A DNA stretch of 64,000 nt from Candidatus Cetobacterium colombiensis (GCF_033962415.1 NZ_JAVIKH010000005.1:62001-126000), one strand, 5' to 3'. Positions 43,303 through 52,671 are shown, counted from the stretch's first letter. Made by a program: numbers and translations. The notes: generated by a model from the sequence alone, not told the origin.

Positions 43303-44067
43303 TTGAAGGTAGTTTTACTATTTTTTATGTTAAGTTTTCAACTGATAATAGCATCTCAAAAAAATAAAATTTTTATAGGCAAAAGATATCCTACCAATTT
43401 AAAATTAGATTCTGGTTGGACTTTAAGTTATGTGAAAATGGATACAAATTTAAAGAGTAGTTTAAGAACTCCCCAAATAGGTGATATAGATGAAGGGGTG
43501 AATGTAGCCTATTTAAAATATAGTGAGGATTTAATAGGTTTTAGTTGTGAGAATTTAGATGACTCTTTAAAATCTAGTTTGAAAAACCATTTTTATGGTG
43601 GAATGGGAAAGGTTTCTAAAAGAATAAACGTAGAGGATTCAATATACATAGAGCCCATGGGGAAACTTCAATCAATAGCAGTGTTTCAACGAAGTATAAA
43701 CGAAAATTATGGAAACTATAATGTGAGTTTAGATAATCTAAATGGAATTTTAAATACCTTATATTTGGGAATGGGAGTGGGAAAGCAATATTTTCAAGAT
43801 AGCAACATTGTGGATTTTTCAATGAGTGCTGGAGTAAAGCAGGATTTAAATTCAATAGATGAGGATATAAAGTATAGAAATAGAGTTTTAACAGAAGAAA
43901 ATGGAGGAGCAAGCTTAAAAGATAAAAATGATTTGTCCCATGAAGTTGGATTGAGCGGAGCAATAGGGAACCCCACAACAGGAGTCTCTTTTTACACAGG
44001 GTATAAATATTTTTTTACAGAGGACAACTCTTGGAAGGTTACAGCAGGAGTGAGTTATATATTTTAA
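43303..44067 (+). CDS. Predicted outer-membrane protein
   Basis: A 254-residue protein with a signal peptide (VVLLFFMLSFQLIIAS) and a C-terminal half of alternating strands ending in AGVSYIF, the aromatic end of an outer-membrane barrel. The last 130 residues (VFQRSINENYGNY... onward) resemble part of an autotransporter-like barrel, but the protein is too short to carry a passenger. The start is TTG at 43303 with GGGGGTG about ten bases before it; the next ATG would cut the signal peptide. Unknown function. Confidence 0.6.
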   Translation: MKVVLLFFMLSFQLIIASQKNKIFIGKRYPTNLKLDSGWTLSYVKMDTNLKSSLRTPQIGDIDEGVNVAYLKYSEDLIGFSCENLDDSLKSSLKNHFYGGMGKVSKRINVEDSIYIEPMGKLQSIAVFQRSINENYGNYNVSLDNLNGILNTLYLGMGVGKQYFQDSNIVDFSMSAGVKQDLNSIDEDIKYRNRVLTEENGGASLKDKNDLSHEVGLSGAIGNPTTGVSFYTGYKYFFTEDNSWKVTAGVSYIF

Positions 44068-44074
44068 ATCAAAG

Positions 44075-44105
44075 AAAGCTATGAGTTTAAAACTCATAGC
44101 TTTTT
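44075..44105. terminator. Bidirectional terminator
   Basis: A 12-bp perfect stem AAAGCTATGAGT/ACTCATAGCTTT with a five-base loop between the 43.3 kb gene and the convergent porin gene. Confidence 0.85.
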
Positions 44106-44139
44106 ATATATTTATCAAGTTAGCACAATTGATAATCTA

Positions 44140-45228
44140 TTAGAATGTTGCTTTTACTCCTACAGTAGCTTGAGGCATCCATGCCCAATCTCTTGCACTT
44201 TTTGAACTGTCATGATCCCAGTTTCTGTACTCTGCTCCAACATTTGCGTAAATTTTTACGAAATCTGTAGCTTGATAATCAGCTTGTACATTTGGAAGCA
44301 TATAAGCTGAATATGACTTGTCGTCTCCTAAGTTCTTGAATTTCTTACCTGCAGTTGACCATGGATCTAATCCACCCTCAAAGTTTGCAGATAAAGTCCA
44401 AGGACCATCTTTTAAGATATCATATCCCCAGTATAAGTACGCTTCAATATCAAAAGCCCATGATGAATCAGAACCATTTTTATCTGTATATGCAGGATAG
44501 AAATTAAACTCTGAACTGAATCCATAAGGCATATCAAAAGTTGTATAAAGATCTAATCCAAATAGATTTGAATAGTCTCCATTGTTGTTAGCCCAAGAAT
44601 ATCTGTATCTAGGTCCTAATGTAAAGCTGCTGTTCTTGAACCAATCTGGAGTCCAATCGAAGTATGGGCTGAACTCAAACATTGGCATATATTGAAGATA
44701 TTGAGAATTTTTTCCGTATGTAAATCCTTGAACAGGTTCTCCTTGATTATCTAAAATGTCTTCTATTTTGCTACCTTGTCCTTCATAGTTTCTGTACTCA
44801 ACTCTTTGAGTTAAAGATACTTTTGTGTTTCCTAATGTACCATTTTTGTAATGGTATCTTAATCTTAAATCAGAGAAATCTCCGAATCCATTATTAGTGT
44901 TAAGATCTTTATCAACAGTTTTGTCAAAATTTTGGAAAGAGTTATAGTTTCTTACTCTCCACTCTAAGTTTTGCTGCGGAGTAAAGTTTAATCTACCTTG
45001 AAATTGTAATCTTCCAAATTCAGGTGAATCATACTCATCTTGTCCGTAAAACTTGTAAGACAGATCTGCATATCCAGATGGTCTCCAAGCAGGTACTTCT
45101 TCTACAACTACAATTGGTGCTACTACTACTTCTTTAGACGCTTCTACTGCTGGTGCTACAACCTCTTTCGCTGATACTGATGCAGTAACAACTAATAGAG
45201 ATCCTAAAAAAAGTGCTAATTTTTTCAT
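44140..45228 (-). CDS. FomA-like major outer-membrane porin
   Basis: A 362-residue porin. It has a clear signal peptide (to ASVSA, about residue 20), a valine/alanine/glutamate-rich linker, then PAWRPSGYADLSYKFYG, a sequence style typical of the fusobacterial FomA family. Some 14-16 strands of alternating aromatic residues end in TVGVKATF with a terminal Phe. FomA is a voltage-dependent general porin and adhesin in Fusobacterium nucleatum. The gene stands alone with its own strong promoter, and codon use is less AT-biased than its neighbours, as expected for an abundant protein. Confidence 0.85.
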   Translation of the reverse strand: MKKLALFLGSLLVVTASVSAKEVVAPAVEASKEVVVAPIVVVEEVPAWRPSGYADLSYKFYGQDEYDSPEFGRLQFQGRLNFTPQQNLEWRVRNYNSFQNFDKTVDKDLNTNNGFGDFSDLRLRYHYKNGTLGNTKVSLTQRVEYRNYEGQGSKIEDILDNQGEPVQGFTYGKNSQYLQYMPMFEFSPYFDWTPDWFKNSSFTLGPRYRYSWANNNGDYSNLFGLDLYTTFDMPYGFSSEFNFYPAYTDKNGSDSSWAFDIEAYLYWGYDILKDGPWTLSANFEGGLDPWSTAGKKFKNLGDDKSYSAYMLPNVQADYQATDFVKIYANVGAEYRNWDHDSSKSARDWAWMPQATVGVKATF

Positions 45229-45272
45229 AATTTAATCCCCCTTTTGCATTTTGATGAATCCTGTTAAAAAAC

Positions 45273-45301
45273 AATATACATGATTTTTTTCTAAAAGTAA
45301 A
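45273..45301 (-). promoter_or_regulatory. Promoter of the FomA-like gene
   Basis: Minus strand TTTACT (45301-45296), 17-base spacer, TATATT (45278-45273). The 5' leader is about 40 bases with GGGGGA as ribosome site. The remaining sequence to 45467 is AT-rich and shows no gene. Confidence 0.6.
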
Positions 45302-45467
45302 CAAAAATTTTCAAAAAAAATTAAAACAAAAATATTTTTTCACAAGAGTGTGCTTTTTTAGTTGACATTTTTTGATCACTTAAAATAAAAATAAGGAAAA
45401 TAAATGAATTTAGAGTATATTATCTTTAGTATATATTTTTGTAATCAAAATATTTTGAAATAAAATA

Positions 45468-45496
45468 TTGACAAGGTGAGATTTGTATAGTATTAT
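45468..45496 (+). promoter_or_regulatory. Promoter of ahpC
   Basis: TTGACA (45468-45473), 17-base spacer, TATTAT (45491-45496). The palindrome CAAAATATTTTG lies just upstream at 45446-45457. Confidence 0.7.
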
Positions 45497-45501
45497 AAAA
45501 A

Positions 45502-45514
45502 TGTAATCATTACA
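45502..45514. promoter_or_regulatory. PerR/Fur-like operator candidate of ahpC
   Basis: TGTAATCATTACA is a perfect 6-1-6 palindrome with the spacing and core of a PerR box (ATAATnATTAT type). It covers the expected transcription start of the ahpC promoter, where a repressor would block initiation. No perR gene is in the window. Confidence 0.55.
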
Positions 45515-45550
45515 AAATAAAAATAATTATAAAATATAGGAGGTTATCAA

Positions 45551-46114
45551 ATGTCATTAATTGGAAAAAATATTGGAGAGTTTAAAGCACAAGCTTATCA
45601 CAACAGCAACTTTGTTGAAGTTACTAACGAGTCTATAAAAGGGAAATGGTCAGTTTTCTTCTTTTATCCAGCGGACTTCACTTTTGTTTGTCCTACAGAG
45701 TTAGGAGATTTAGCTGATAATTATGCTAAATTTAAAGAGATTAATTGTGAGATCTATTCAGTTTCAACTGATACTCACTTTGTTCATAAAGCGTGGCATG
45801 ATGCTTCTGAGACTATAAAGAAAATAGAGTACCCAATGGTAGCAGATCCAACAAGAAAAATATCAGAGATGTTTGGAGTTTTAATTCCTGAAGAGGGATT
45901 AGCTTTAAGAGGAAGCTTCGTTGTAAACCCAGAAGGAAAAATTGTGGCATATGAGATTCATGACTTAGGAATTGGAAGAGATGCTGGAGAGCTTTTAAGA
46001 AAAGTTCAAGCGGCTCAATTTGTTGCAGAGCACGGTGGAGAGGTTTGTCCTGCAAAATGGAAACCAGGTTCAGAAACTTTAAAACCATCTTTAGATTTAA
46101 TAGGAAAAATTTAA
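45551..46114 (+). CDS. ahpC: Peroxiredoxin AhpC
   Basis: A 187-residue typical 2-Cys peroxiredoxin that reduces hydrogen peroxide and organic peroxides. The peroxidatic cysteine is Cys47 in FTFVCPTEL; the resolving cysteine is Cys166 in GEVCPAKW. Length and motifs match AhpC exactly. It lies behind a near-consensus promoter with a PerR-like box, and its reductase gene follows 71 bases after the stop, past a terminator that may set a higher level of AhpC than of the reductase. Confidence 0.95.
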   Translation: MSLIGKNIGEFKAQAYHNSNFVEVTNESIKGKWSVFFFYPADFTFVCPTELGDLADNYAKFKEINCEIYSVSTDTHFVHKAWHDASETIKKIEYPMVADPTRKISEMFGVLIPEEGLALRGSFVVNPEGKIVAYEIHDLGIGRDAGELLRKVQAAQFVAEHGGEVCPAKWKPGSETLKPSLDLIGKI

Positions 46115-46120
46115 ACTCTT

Positions 46121-46151
46121 TTGAAAGGCACTTATGGTGCCTTTCAATTTT
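46121..46151 (+). terminator. Terminator between ahpC and its reductase gene
   Basis: An 11-bp perfect stem TTGAAAGGCAC/GTGCCTTTCAA with loop TTATG and T tail. It lies between two genes that work together, so partial readthrough or a second promoter is implied. Confidence 0.82.
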
Positions 46152-46185
46152 TACTGGGACTATACTAAAAAATAAGAGGTGAATT

Positions 46186-47820
46186 ATGGAAAGAATATAT
46201 GATTTAATTGTTATTGGTGGAGGGCCAGCAGGGTTATCAGCAGGTATATATGCTGGTAGAGCTCAAATGGACGTTCTTATTATAGAGAAATCAGAGATGG
46301 GTGGACAGATTGTTACTACTTCTGAAGTTGTTAATTATCCTGGAATAAAAGAGATTTCAGGTCACAACTTAGGAGAAAAAATGAGAGAACAAGCTGCTGG
46401 ATTTGGAGTGGAGTTTTTAAAATCAGAAGTTACAAATATGGATTTTAAAAATGAGATTAAAGTACTAGAAACTACATCTGGAACATATAAGGCTTTAAGT
46501 GTAATTATAGCTACAGGGGCAAATCCAAGAAAATTGGGATTCCCAGGAGAAGCTGAGTTTACTGGAAGAGGAGTTGCTTACTGTGCAACTTGTGATGGGG
46601 AGTTCTTCACAGGTTTAGATGTATTTGTTATAGGAGCGGGATTTGCAGCTGCTGAAGAGGCAATATTTTTAACTAAGTTTGCAAGAAAAGTTACAATTAT
46701 AGCTAGAGAACCTGAGTTCACATGTGCTAAATCCATAGCTGAGAAAGTTTTAAAACACCCAAAAATTGAGGTAAAATTTAACTCTCAAATTGTTGAAGTA
46801 ACTGGAGATACTAAACTTAGAAAAGCAATTTTCAAAGATAACTTAACAAATACTACTTGGGAGTATAAAGTATCAGAAAATGAGTCTTTTGGTGTTTTTG
46901 TTTTCATTGGATATAAGCCACAAAGTGATCTATTTAAAAACCATGTAAATTTAGACTCTCAAGGTTATATAATAACTGATGAAGATTTACAGACAAATGT
47001 AAAAGATGTATACGCTATTGGAGACATAAGACCTAAAAAACTGAGACAAGTTGTAACAGCTGTAGCTGACGGAGCATTGGCTGCCACAGTTTTAGAAAAA
47101 GTTGTTGAAGAGAAAAGAGAGACTTTAGGAATTGAAAAAGAGGTAAAAGAACAACCAAAAACTTCAGATGTTTCAGAAGAAAAAACTCAATCTAGATTCT
47201 TAGACGAGGGAATAATTTCACAATTAAAAGGTATCTTTGAAAGGTTCCAAAGCAATATAAAAATAGTTTCAGTATTAAATGATAGTGAAATTTCAGGAAA
47301 TATAAAGGAATTTTTAAATGAAATTTCCAACATATCCAATAAAATTTCTCTAGAAATTTATAAAAAAGATGAAAATATAGAGTTAGAGAAAAAAATTGAA
47401 TTAGATTGCACACCAACTATAGCAATTTTAGATTCTAATGATAACTTTAGAGGAGTAAAATTCTCAGGGCTTCCAAGTGGTCATGAGTTAAACTCGTTAA
47501 TCTTAGCTCTATACAATATAGCAGGACCAGGGCAGGAGCTAAATGAAGAGTTAAAGGGAAAAATAAAAGCTATTGATAAAAAAGTAAATCTGAAAATAGC
47601 AGTTTCACTTTCTTGTTCACTTTGTCCAGAAGTAGTTACAGGGGCTCAAAGATTGGCAATTGAAAATTCCAATATAAAAGCTGAGATGATTGATATATTT
47701 GCTTTCCCAGAACTAAAAAAGAAATACAATATTATGGGAGTACCAGCTTTAATTATAGATGATAAACATATATCTTTTGGAAAACAATCTATAGAAGAGA
47801 TTATTGAAAAGATAAAATAA
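46186..47820 (+). CDS. AhpF-like disulfide reductase, domains in permuted order
   Basis: A 544-residue flavoprotein. Residues 1-310 are a thioredoxin-reductase unit: FAD loop IVIGGGPAGLSAG, active disulfide CATC (Cys133/Cys136) and the NAD(P)H-binding GAGFAAAEEA. Residues about 345-544 form two tandem thioredoxin-like folds, the second with CSLC (Cys477/Cys480), the same pair of folds as the N-terminal domain of AhpF but placed at the C-terminus. Electrons should pass from NAD(P)H through FAD and the two disulfides to AhpC. Position behind ahpC supports this. A role as a general thioredoxin reductase cannot be excluded. Confidence 0.88.
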   Translation: MERIYDLIVIGGGPAGLSAGIYAGRAQMDVLIIEKSEMGGQIVTTSEVVNYPGIKEISGHNLGEKMREQAAGFGVEFLKSEVTNMDFKNEIKVLETTSGTYKALSVIIATGANPRKLGFPGEAEFTGRGVAYCATCDGEFFTGLDVFVIGAGFAAAEEAIFLTKFARKVTIIAREPEFTCAKSIAEKVLKHPKIEVKFNSQIVEVTGDTKLRKAIFKDNLTNTTWEYKVSENESFGVFVFIGYKPQSDLFKNHVNLDSQGYIITDEDLQTNVKDVYAIGDIRPKKLRQVVTAVADGALAATVLEKVVEEKRETLGIEKEVKEQPKTSDVSEEKTQSRFLDEGIISQLKGIFERFQSNIKIVSVLNDSEISGNIKEFLNEISNISNKISLEIYKKDENIELEKKIELDCTPTIAILDSNDNFRGVKFSGLPSGHELNSLILALYNIAGPGQELNEELKGKIKAIDKKVNLKIAVSLSCSLCPEVVTGAQRLAIENSNIKAEMIDIFAFPELKKKYNIMGVPALIIDDKHISFGKQSIEEIIEKIK

Positions 47821-47837
47821 AGAAAATATATAAAATA

Positions 47838-47878
47838 AAAAAGGTTACATGATTAGAATCTGTAACCTTTTATTTTTT
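47838..47878. terminator. Bidirectional terminator
   Basis: AAAGGTTACA/TGTAACCTTT stem (47840-47849 and 47861-47870) between the reductase gene and the convergent GGDEF gene, with T residues on both strands. Confidence 0.8.
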
Positions 47879-49294
47879 CTATTGAACAATTTTATCTCGA
47901 CCAGTTTTCTTGGCAATATATAGTTTTTCATCAGCTTTAGAAACTGCTGAGTATAGAGATGTTCTATCCTCTAAATCGCAGAAAGTTATTCCAAAAGATG
48001 CTGTAACTTTATGATTTTTTATTAAATCTAAATTTCTAATTAAATTTTGTAAAGAATAAACTTTCTTTAAAATTTCATCCTCACTCATATTATAAAAGAT
48101 AATTAAAAACTCCTCACCACCCCATCTAAAAGGGTACCCTTTATTTAGTGTTATAAGTTTAATACAGTTACTAACTCCCTTTAAAACATAATCTCCATTG
48201 TCGTGCCCAAAGGTATCATTAATAGTTTTAAAATGATCAATGTCAATTAAAACAACTCCACAGTTTTTTAGTGGAAATTTTATCTCCTCTTGAAGAAAAT
48301 ATCTATTATAAAGATCTGTTAGTGGATCTCTTAAAAGTAGACGTTTTTTTATTTTTCTTTCAATTTTCAAAGACTTTATCTCTTTTTCTAAATTTTGCTT
48401 TTTCGTTGCATAGAAAGTTAAAATAAGAGCAACTAAAATTAAAATAAACTCTTTCCAACCTAATAAATGTAAAAAACTTTCTTTTTCAATTAAGATTTTA
48501 TAAGTTGTTTTATGTAGCGGGAAAAAGTGGTATTTTCCTAAATCTTCAATAGTTTCATTTTTTATATTGTTAGTTGAATAAACAACTTGATTTTTTTCAT
48601 CAATAATTACAACGTTTAATCCTGTTTTTTCTTTTAAAAGATTGGCATTTTTAGCAAAAAAATCTCCATTAAAATCAAAATACCAAAGAGCTTTTAATTT
48701 AAAATAGCTACCTTTGTAGTCGTATTCAGGAAAGGTGATTGTAAACATTTTTTTGTTAAAGACATTATCAACATACATACTAGACATTAAAAATTGAGTA
48801 TTATTTCTTGTCAACGCTTTGGGAGTCTCAAAAAAAGTCAAAGTAAGAGAGGTTGTTTTTAAAGTACCAACCCAATTGAGAGAAAAATTTGAAGTATAAA
48901 CTATTCTTTCATGTTTATCCACATTTTTAATCTCATTATAAACTATACCTAAAAGAGAGTTACTAAAAGAACTGTTAAGATTACTTTTAGCTTCATTTAA
49001 ATTATAAAAATAAAACTCTTTAGGAAGAGAAGATATATTTTTAAAATATATTCCAGTTCCATTGACTTCAAGATAATCTATATTTTCATTTGTCTTATAA
49101 TCATTAAGTGGAATCTGAGATTTAGTTAAATTTAAATACTCAATCTCCCTACTTAAAGAGTGTATATCATGTTCAAAGTTTGTATTAAATATCTCAGCCT
49201 TAGAGTGAAGAAGGTCTGAGATGTTATTTTTATTTATGAATGTAGAAACAAATAGTAGTATAGTTAGAAAAATATAGGTTATTCTATATATCAT
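47879..49294 (-). CDS. Membrane-anchored diguanylate cyclase (GGDEF)
   Basis: A 471-residue protein. An N-terminal helix (YIFLTILLFVSTFI) and a second helix (FILILVALILTFYA, about residue 295) bracket a periplasmic sensor region of about 250 residues. The C-terminal GGDEF domain is complete: DPLTDLYNRYFLQEE, then RWGGEEF, and ASFGIT. It should make cyclic di-GMP. The RxxD inhibitory site usually found before GGEEF is absent. ATG at 49294 lies eleven bases inside the upstream gene and has GAGGAGG before it; an in-frame extension to 49369 would lie wholly within the neighbour. The pair is likely one signalling unit. Confidence 0.88.
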   Translation of the reverse strand: MIYRITYIFLTILLFVSTFINKNNISDLLHSKAEIFNTNFEHDIHSLSREIEYLNLTKSQIPLNDYKTNENIDYLEVNGTGIYFKNISSLPKEFYFYNLNEAKSNLNSSFSNSLLGIVYNEIKNVDKHERIVYTSNFSLNWVGTLKTTSLTLTFFETPKALTRNNTQFLMSSMYVDNVFNKKMFTITFPEYDYKGSYFKLKALWYFDFNGDFFAKNANLLKEKTGLNVVIIDEKNQVVYSTNNIKNETIEDLGKYHFFPLHKTTYKILIEKESFLHLLGWKEFILILVALILTFYATKKQNLEKEIKSLKIERKIKKRLLLRDPLTDLYNRYFLQEEIKFPLKNCGVVLIDIDHFKTINDTFGHDNGDYVLKGVSNCIKLITLNKGYPFRWGGEEFLIIFYNMSEDEILKKVYSLQNLIRNLDLIKNHKVTASFGITFCDLEDRTSLYSAVSKADEKLYIAKKTGRDKIVQ

Positions 49295-52013
49295 TATTAA
49301 ATTTAACCTCCTCAATAAATTCATTTTCTGTAATAGGTTTTTTAAAGTAAAAACCTTGAGCATAATCAATATGAAGGTCTTTTAAAAACTGTACTTGTTC
49401 TTCGTCTTCTACACCTTCAGCCACAATTTTAAAATTTAAATCTTTAATTAAAGTGGTTAAATTTTTAAAGACTATCTCTCCTTTTTCTTTATTTATAGTT
49501 CTAGAATCTAAAAGAGATTTATCTAGCTTTACCACATCAATTGGCAAAAGTGGTAGAAGTCCAGCGGTAGAGTGACCAGCAGTAAAATCATCTAAAGAGA
49601 TTTGTATTCCTAGTTTTTTTAGTTCTTTTAATTTTGTAATTAGATCTTTCATATCCAAAACAAATATAGATTCAGTAATCTCTGCTTCAAAATATTTTCC
49701 AGGAACATCAAAAGCTTTTAAAAGTCCAGAGATAATATCTATTAAGTCGTCTCTTTTAAAAGTTTTAATAGATATATTAAAAGAGATTTTAAAGTTTTCT
49801 AAATTATGCTTATTTTCTAAAAGTTTTTTAACAAAAACAATGGATTCTTTAGCAATTTTATAGTCAACTTTATGTATAAAATTATACTTTTCAGCTATGG
49901 GTATAAACTCAAAAGGAGCAATAGTGCCCATCTCTTTAGAGTCACATCTAGCTAGAGCTTCAGCTCCAATTAAAGAACCCTTTTCAAGGGAGTATTTAGG
50001 TTGGAAAACAGGGTATATTCCACTTATATCCTCTTTTAAAAGTTGAAGAATAGCTCCTTCACGGTCCATTTTTTCAATAAAATCTTTATCTGCAATTTTA
50101 TAGAAACTATTTTTATCTTTTTTAGTTTCTAACATAGCTAAGTCAGCATATTTAAAACTTTTTATTAAAGATGTTTTACTAGATTTAGCACAGATACCTA
50201 GATTAAAGGTAACACTATTTTTAACAAGGGTAGGACAAAACTCTCTATATTTACTTAATCTTTCAACAATTGTATCTATAGACTCAAAGGAAAAACCGTA
50301 AAACTCATCTCCAGATATTCTAAAAATATGATCTGTAATAAAACTATTTTTTAAAAAATTAGCAAACTCTTTTAAAATAATATCTCCAAAACCATGGCCT
50401 AAAGAGTCATTTAATTGTTTAAAATTATTTAGGTCTATAACAAAGGTATAGCCAAAATAGTAGTTATACTCTTTACAAAATTTATCAAAAATAAATCTAT
50501 TGGGAAGACCTGTTAAAGAGTCAACTAATAGAGTCTTTTTATGAAGTTTTTCTTTATATAAGTATGAAGAAACTCCTAAAATTATAAAAATAAATAATAT
50601 AGAGAAATATATCAATAGATTTCTAAACTGTTTATTCTTTTGATAAATAAGTCTATTTTCTAGTTCTCTTTCAAGAGTGGCTTCATCAGTTGATCTAGGT
50701 ATATTTATAATATATCTAAAAGCTTTATCTATAATATCTCTTAAAATAACATTATTTTTGTTAAATGTAAGGTTTATAGGAATAGATTCAAAGAACGTTA
50801 TGTTATATTTATTAGCATCAAAGAATTCTTTGTTAGTAACTAAAAGATTTCCAACGTCTCCTTTATTTAAAGCTAAAACCATATCGTCAAAGTTATCAAA
50901 AGTAATAATGTTACTATCAACATCATATCTTCTAGCTATATGTTGCTCAACACTATTTTTAAGGACACCTACAGTTCTAGGGGTGTTAGGATTACTTTCT
51001 AAATTGATAACATAAACACCTAGTTCAGATATTTTATTTGAAAATATAAAATCTTTAACACGTTCTTGAGTTTTTGAAAGTAGCATAATATCTACATCTT
51101 TATTATTTAAACTATCTATACTATATCCTTTATCAGTAACATCAATAAAATTTATATGTAAATTATTTTGTAGAATTCTAAAAACTTTAGGAGCAATTCC
51201 TTTATAAGAACCGCTAATTTCAGATTTGTATGAAATTAATGTATTACTGGCATTTTCGTAGACAACATTAAGAGATGATAGACTATTTAAATACTTCTTT
51301 TCCTCTGGTGTTAAAGACTCATAAAAGTTATTAAAAGCCTTAGCTTTATTTAGAGAAATAAGTCTGTTTAAAAAATACTCTCTAAAACCATTTTTTAAAA
51401 TAGTATTAATTTTAGGAAGAAGATATTTATATTTTTCTGTAAGGGCAATGCTAACTCCAGTGGATTTACTCACATTAATTCCATATTTAGGTTTATACAT
51501 AACAGGAGTAGATGTTAAAATTAAATTATCTTTATATTTGTCTAAGTTATCAACAGGAATTAGATAACTACGAAGGTCATTGTTATCTAAAATAGCATCT
51601 AAAATTTTTCTATATGATTCCATTTGAGGAGTATAAATGATTTTACCGTTTAAATCACCTAAAGCAAAAAGTTTTTGATTTTGGGATACTACAAAAAGTT
51701 CTTCAGAATATATACTCTCACTGAAATATAGATGCTTATCATATATATCATTTTTAGGGATTAAGGCAACGCCATCAATCTCATTTTTTTCAAGAGCTTC
51801 TTTTAAATTTTTGTATGAAATCTCTTTAAATGTTACATTTAATTTAAGATCGTTTATAAAAATTTTTTTGATAGAATCATTTAAAGATGGATTGTCATTA
51901 AAGCTTAAATTATAAAAAGGTTCATCTAAAAGAGCAATAGTAATAGCCGGTTCTTTAGTAAAAACCAAATTAAAAACTAGAAAAAAAGTGAATACCAAAA
52001 ATCGAAAAAACAT
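49284..52013 (-). CDS. Hybrid GGDEF-EAL protein with periplasmic binding-protein-like sensors
   Basis: A 909-residue protein: signal or anchor helix, then two regions of periplasmic solute-binding style (residues about 20-225 and 245-460), a transmembrane helix (LLIYFSILFIFIILGVSSYL), a GGDEF domain and an EAL domain. The GGDEF motif is altered to SGDEF (RISGDEF). The EAL domain looks active: EALAR, FNIS, EITES, LDDFTAGHST, KLDKSLL and AEGVEDEEQ are present. It probably breaks down cyclic di-GMP, with the GGDEF part perhaps regulatory (inference). ATG at 52013 follows GGGAGG. The following gene is a cyclase, so opposing activities are cotranscribed. Confidence 0.87.
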   Translation of the reverse strand: MFFRFLVFTFFLVFNLVFTKEPAITIALLDEPFYNLSFNDNPSLNDSIKKIFINDLKLNVTFKEISYKNLKEALEKNEIDGVALIPKNDIYDKHLYFSESIYSEELFVVSQNQKLFALGDLNGKIIYTPQMESYRKILDAILDNNDLRSYLIPVDNLDKYKDNLILTSTPVMYKPKYGINVSKSTGVSIALTEKYKYLLPKINTILKNGFREYFLNRLISLNKAKAFNNFYESLTPEEKKYLNSLSSLNVVYENASNTLISYKSEISGSYKGIAPKVFRILQNNLHINFIDVTDKGYSIDSLNNKDVDIMLLSKTQERVKDFIFSNKISELGVYVINLESNPNTPRTVGVLKNSVEQHIARRYDVDSNIITFDNFDDMVLALNKGDVGNLLVTNKEFFDANKYNITFFESIPINLTFNKNNVILRDIIDKAFRYIINIPRSTDEATLERELENRLIYQKNKQFRNLLIYFSILFIFIILGVSSYLYKEKLHKKTLLVDSLTGLPNRFIFDKFCKEYNYYFGYTFVIDLNNFKQLNDSLGHGFGDIILKEFANFLKNSFITDHIFRISGDEFYGFSFESIDTIVERLSKYREFCPTLVKNSVTFNLGICAKSSKTSLIKSFKYADLAMLETKKDKNSFYKIADKDFIEKMDREGAILQLLKEDISGIYPVFQPKYSLEKGSLIGAEALARCDSKEMGTIAPFEFIPIAEKYNFIHKVDYKIAKESIVFVKKLLENKHNLENFKISFNISIKTFKRDDLIDIISGLLKAFDVPGKYFEAEITESIFVLDMKDLITKLKELKKLGIQISLDDFTAGHSTAGLLPLLPIDVVKLDKSLLDSRTINKEKGEIVFKNLTTLIKDLNFKIVAEGVEDEEQVQFLKDLHIDYAQGFYFKKPITENEFIEEVKFNNDI

Positions 52014-52080
52014 TAATCCTCCCATATGTTAAATATAATATAAAAATGTCAAATCAGAAGAGTATTATACCATAAATTCT

Positions 52081-52115
52081 AAAAATAAAAAACCCTTCAA
52101 AACATCTGAAGGGTT
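52081..52115 (-). terminator. Terminator of the 52.1 kb gene
   Basis: AACCCTTCA/TGAAGGGTT stem (52107-52115 and 52091-52099) with T-rich tail on the minus strand. Confidence 0.75.
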
Positions 52116-52122
52116 AAAAAAT

Positions 52123-52467
52123 CTATTTGTTAAAATATTGAGAGTAAAGGATTTTATCCTCACCCACTGTTGCATCGTGTTTAATAACAATGTAAATATC
52201 ATCAATAGATTTATTAGTGTCAACACAGTTTAAAATATCTTTGGCAACATTGTCGAAATTTAGCTTGGGAACTGTAAGTCCTTCTAACTCCACTTCAATA
52301 TTCATACTGTTGTTTACAATTGTTACATCGTAGTCAGCCTTTTTTAAAACAGATGACATTTTAACTTTTAGTTGATCCTCTATACGATCTTCTAAAATAT
52401 CTTGAGGCGAGTCGCTAGCAAAAGACAGTGCTGAGACAACTGTCATTAAAAATAAAAACTTTTTCAT
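52123..52467 (-). CDS. Small secreted protein of unknown function
   Basis: A 114-residue protein with a signal peptide (MKKFLFLMTVVSALSFA, cleavage after about residue 17). The mature part is about 95 residues, mixed acidic and basic, with one conserved-looking strand pair (YDVTIVNNSMNIEVELEG) and a single Cys. The fold is unknown. AAAGGAGA lies before the ATG. It is closed by a terminator and is not clearly linked to its neighbours; the IS element lies right upstream of it. Confidence 0.6.
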   Translation of the reverse strand: MKKFLFLMTVVSALSFASDSPQDILEDRIEDQLKVKMSSVLKKADYDVTIVNNSMNIEVELEGLTVPKLNFDNVAKDILNCVDTNKSIDDIYIVIKHDATVGEDKILYSQYFNK

Positions 52468-52671
52468 AGTGGTTTCTCCTTTGGTAAAACTTATTTTATA
52501 ATTTATAGTAAGATATAAATATCTCCTTTATTAAAATGCCCTGAGAAAAACTCTTCCTCTATTAGGTGGAGGATGAATCAGAGCAATCTTTTTGGTTTTT
52601 TAGATTAAAATATTTAGAAATTATGGTATAATACAATAATAATAAAATTTAAAAAATGGAGGTGAAAAACT

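Noticed and set aside
49295-49369. Longer N-terminus of the GGDEF protein
   Set aside because: The extra codons lie inside the upstream EAL gene; the ATG at 49294 has GAGGAGG upstream and begins a good membrane helix.
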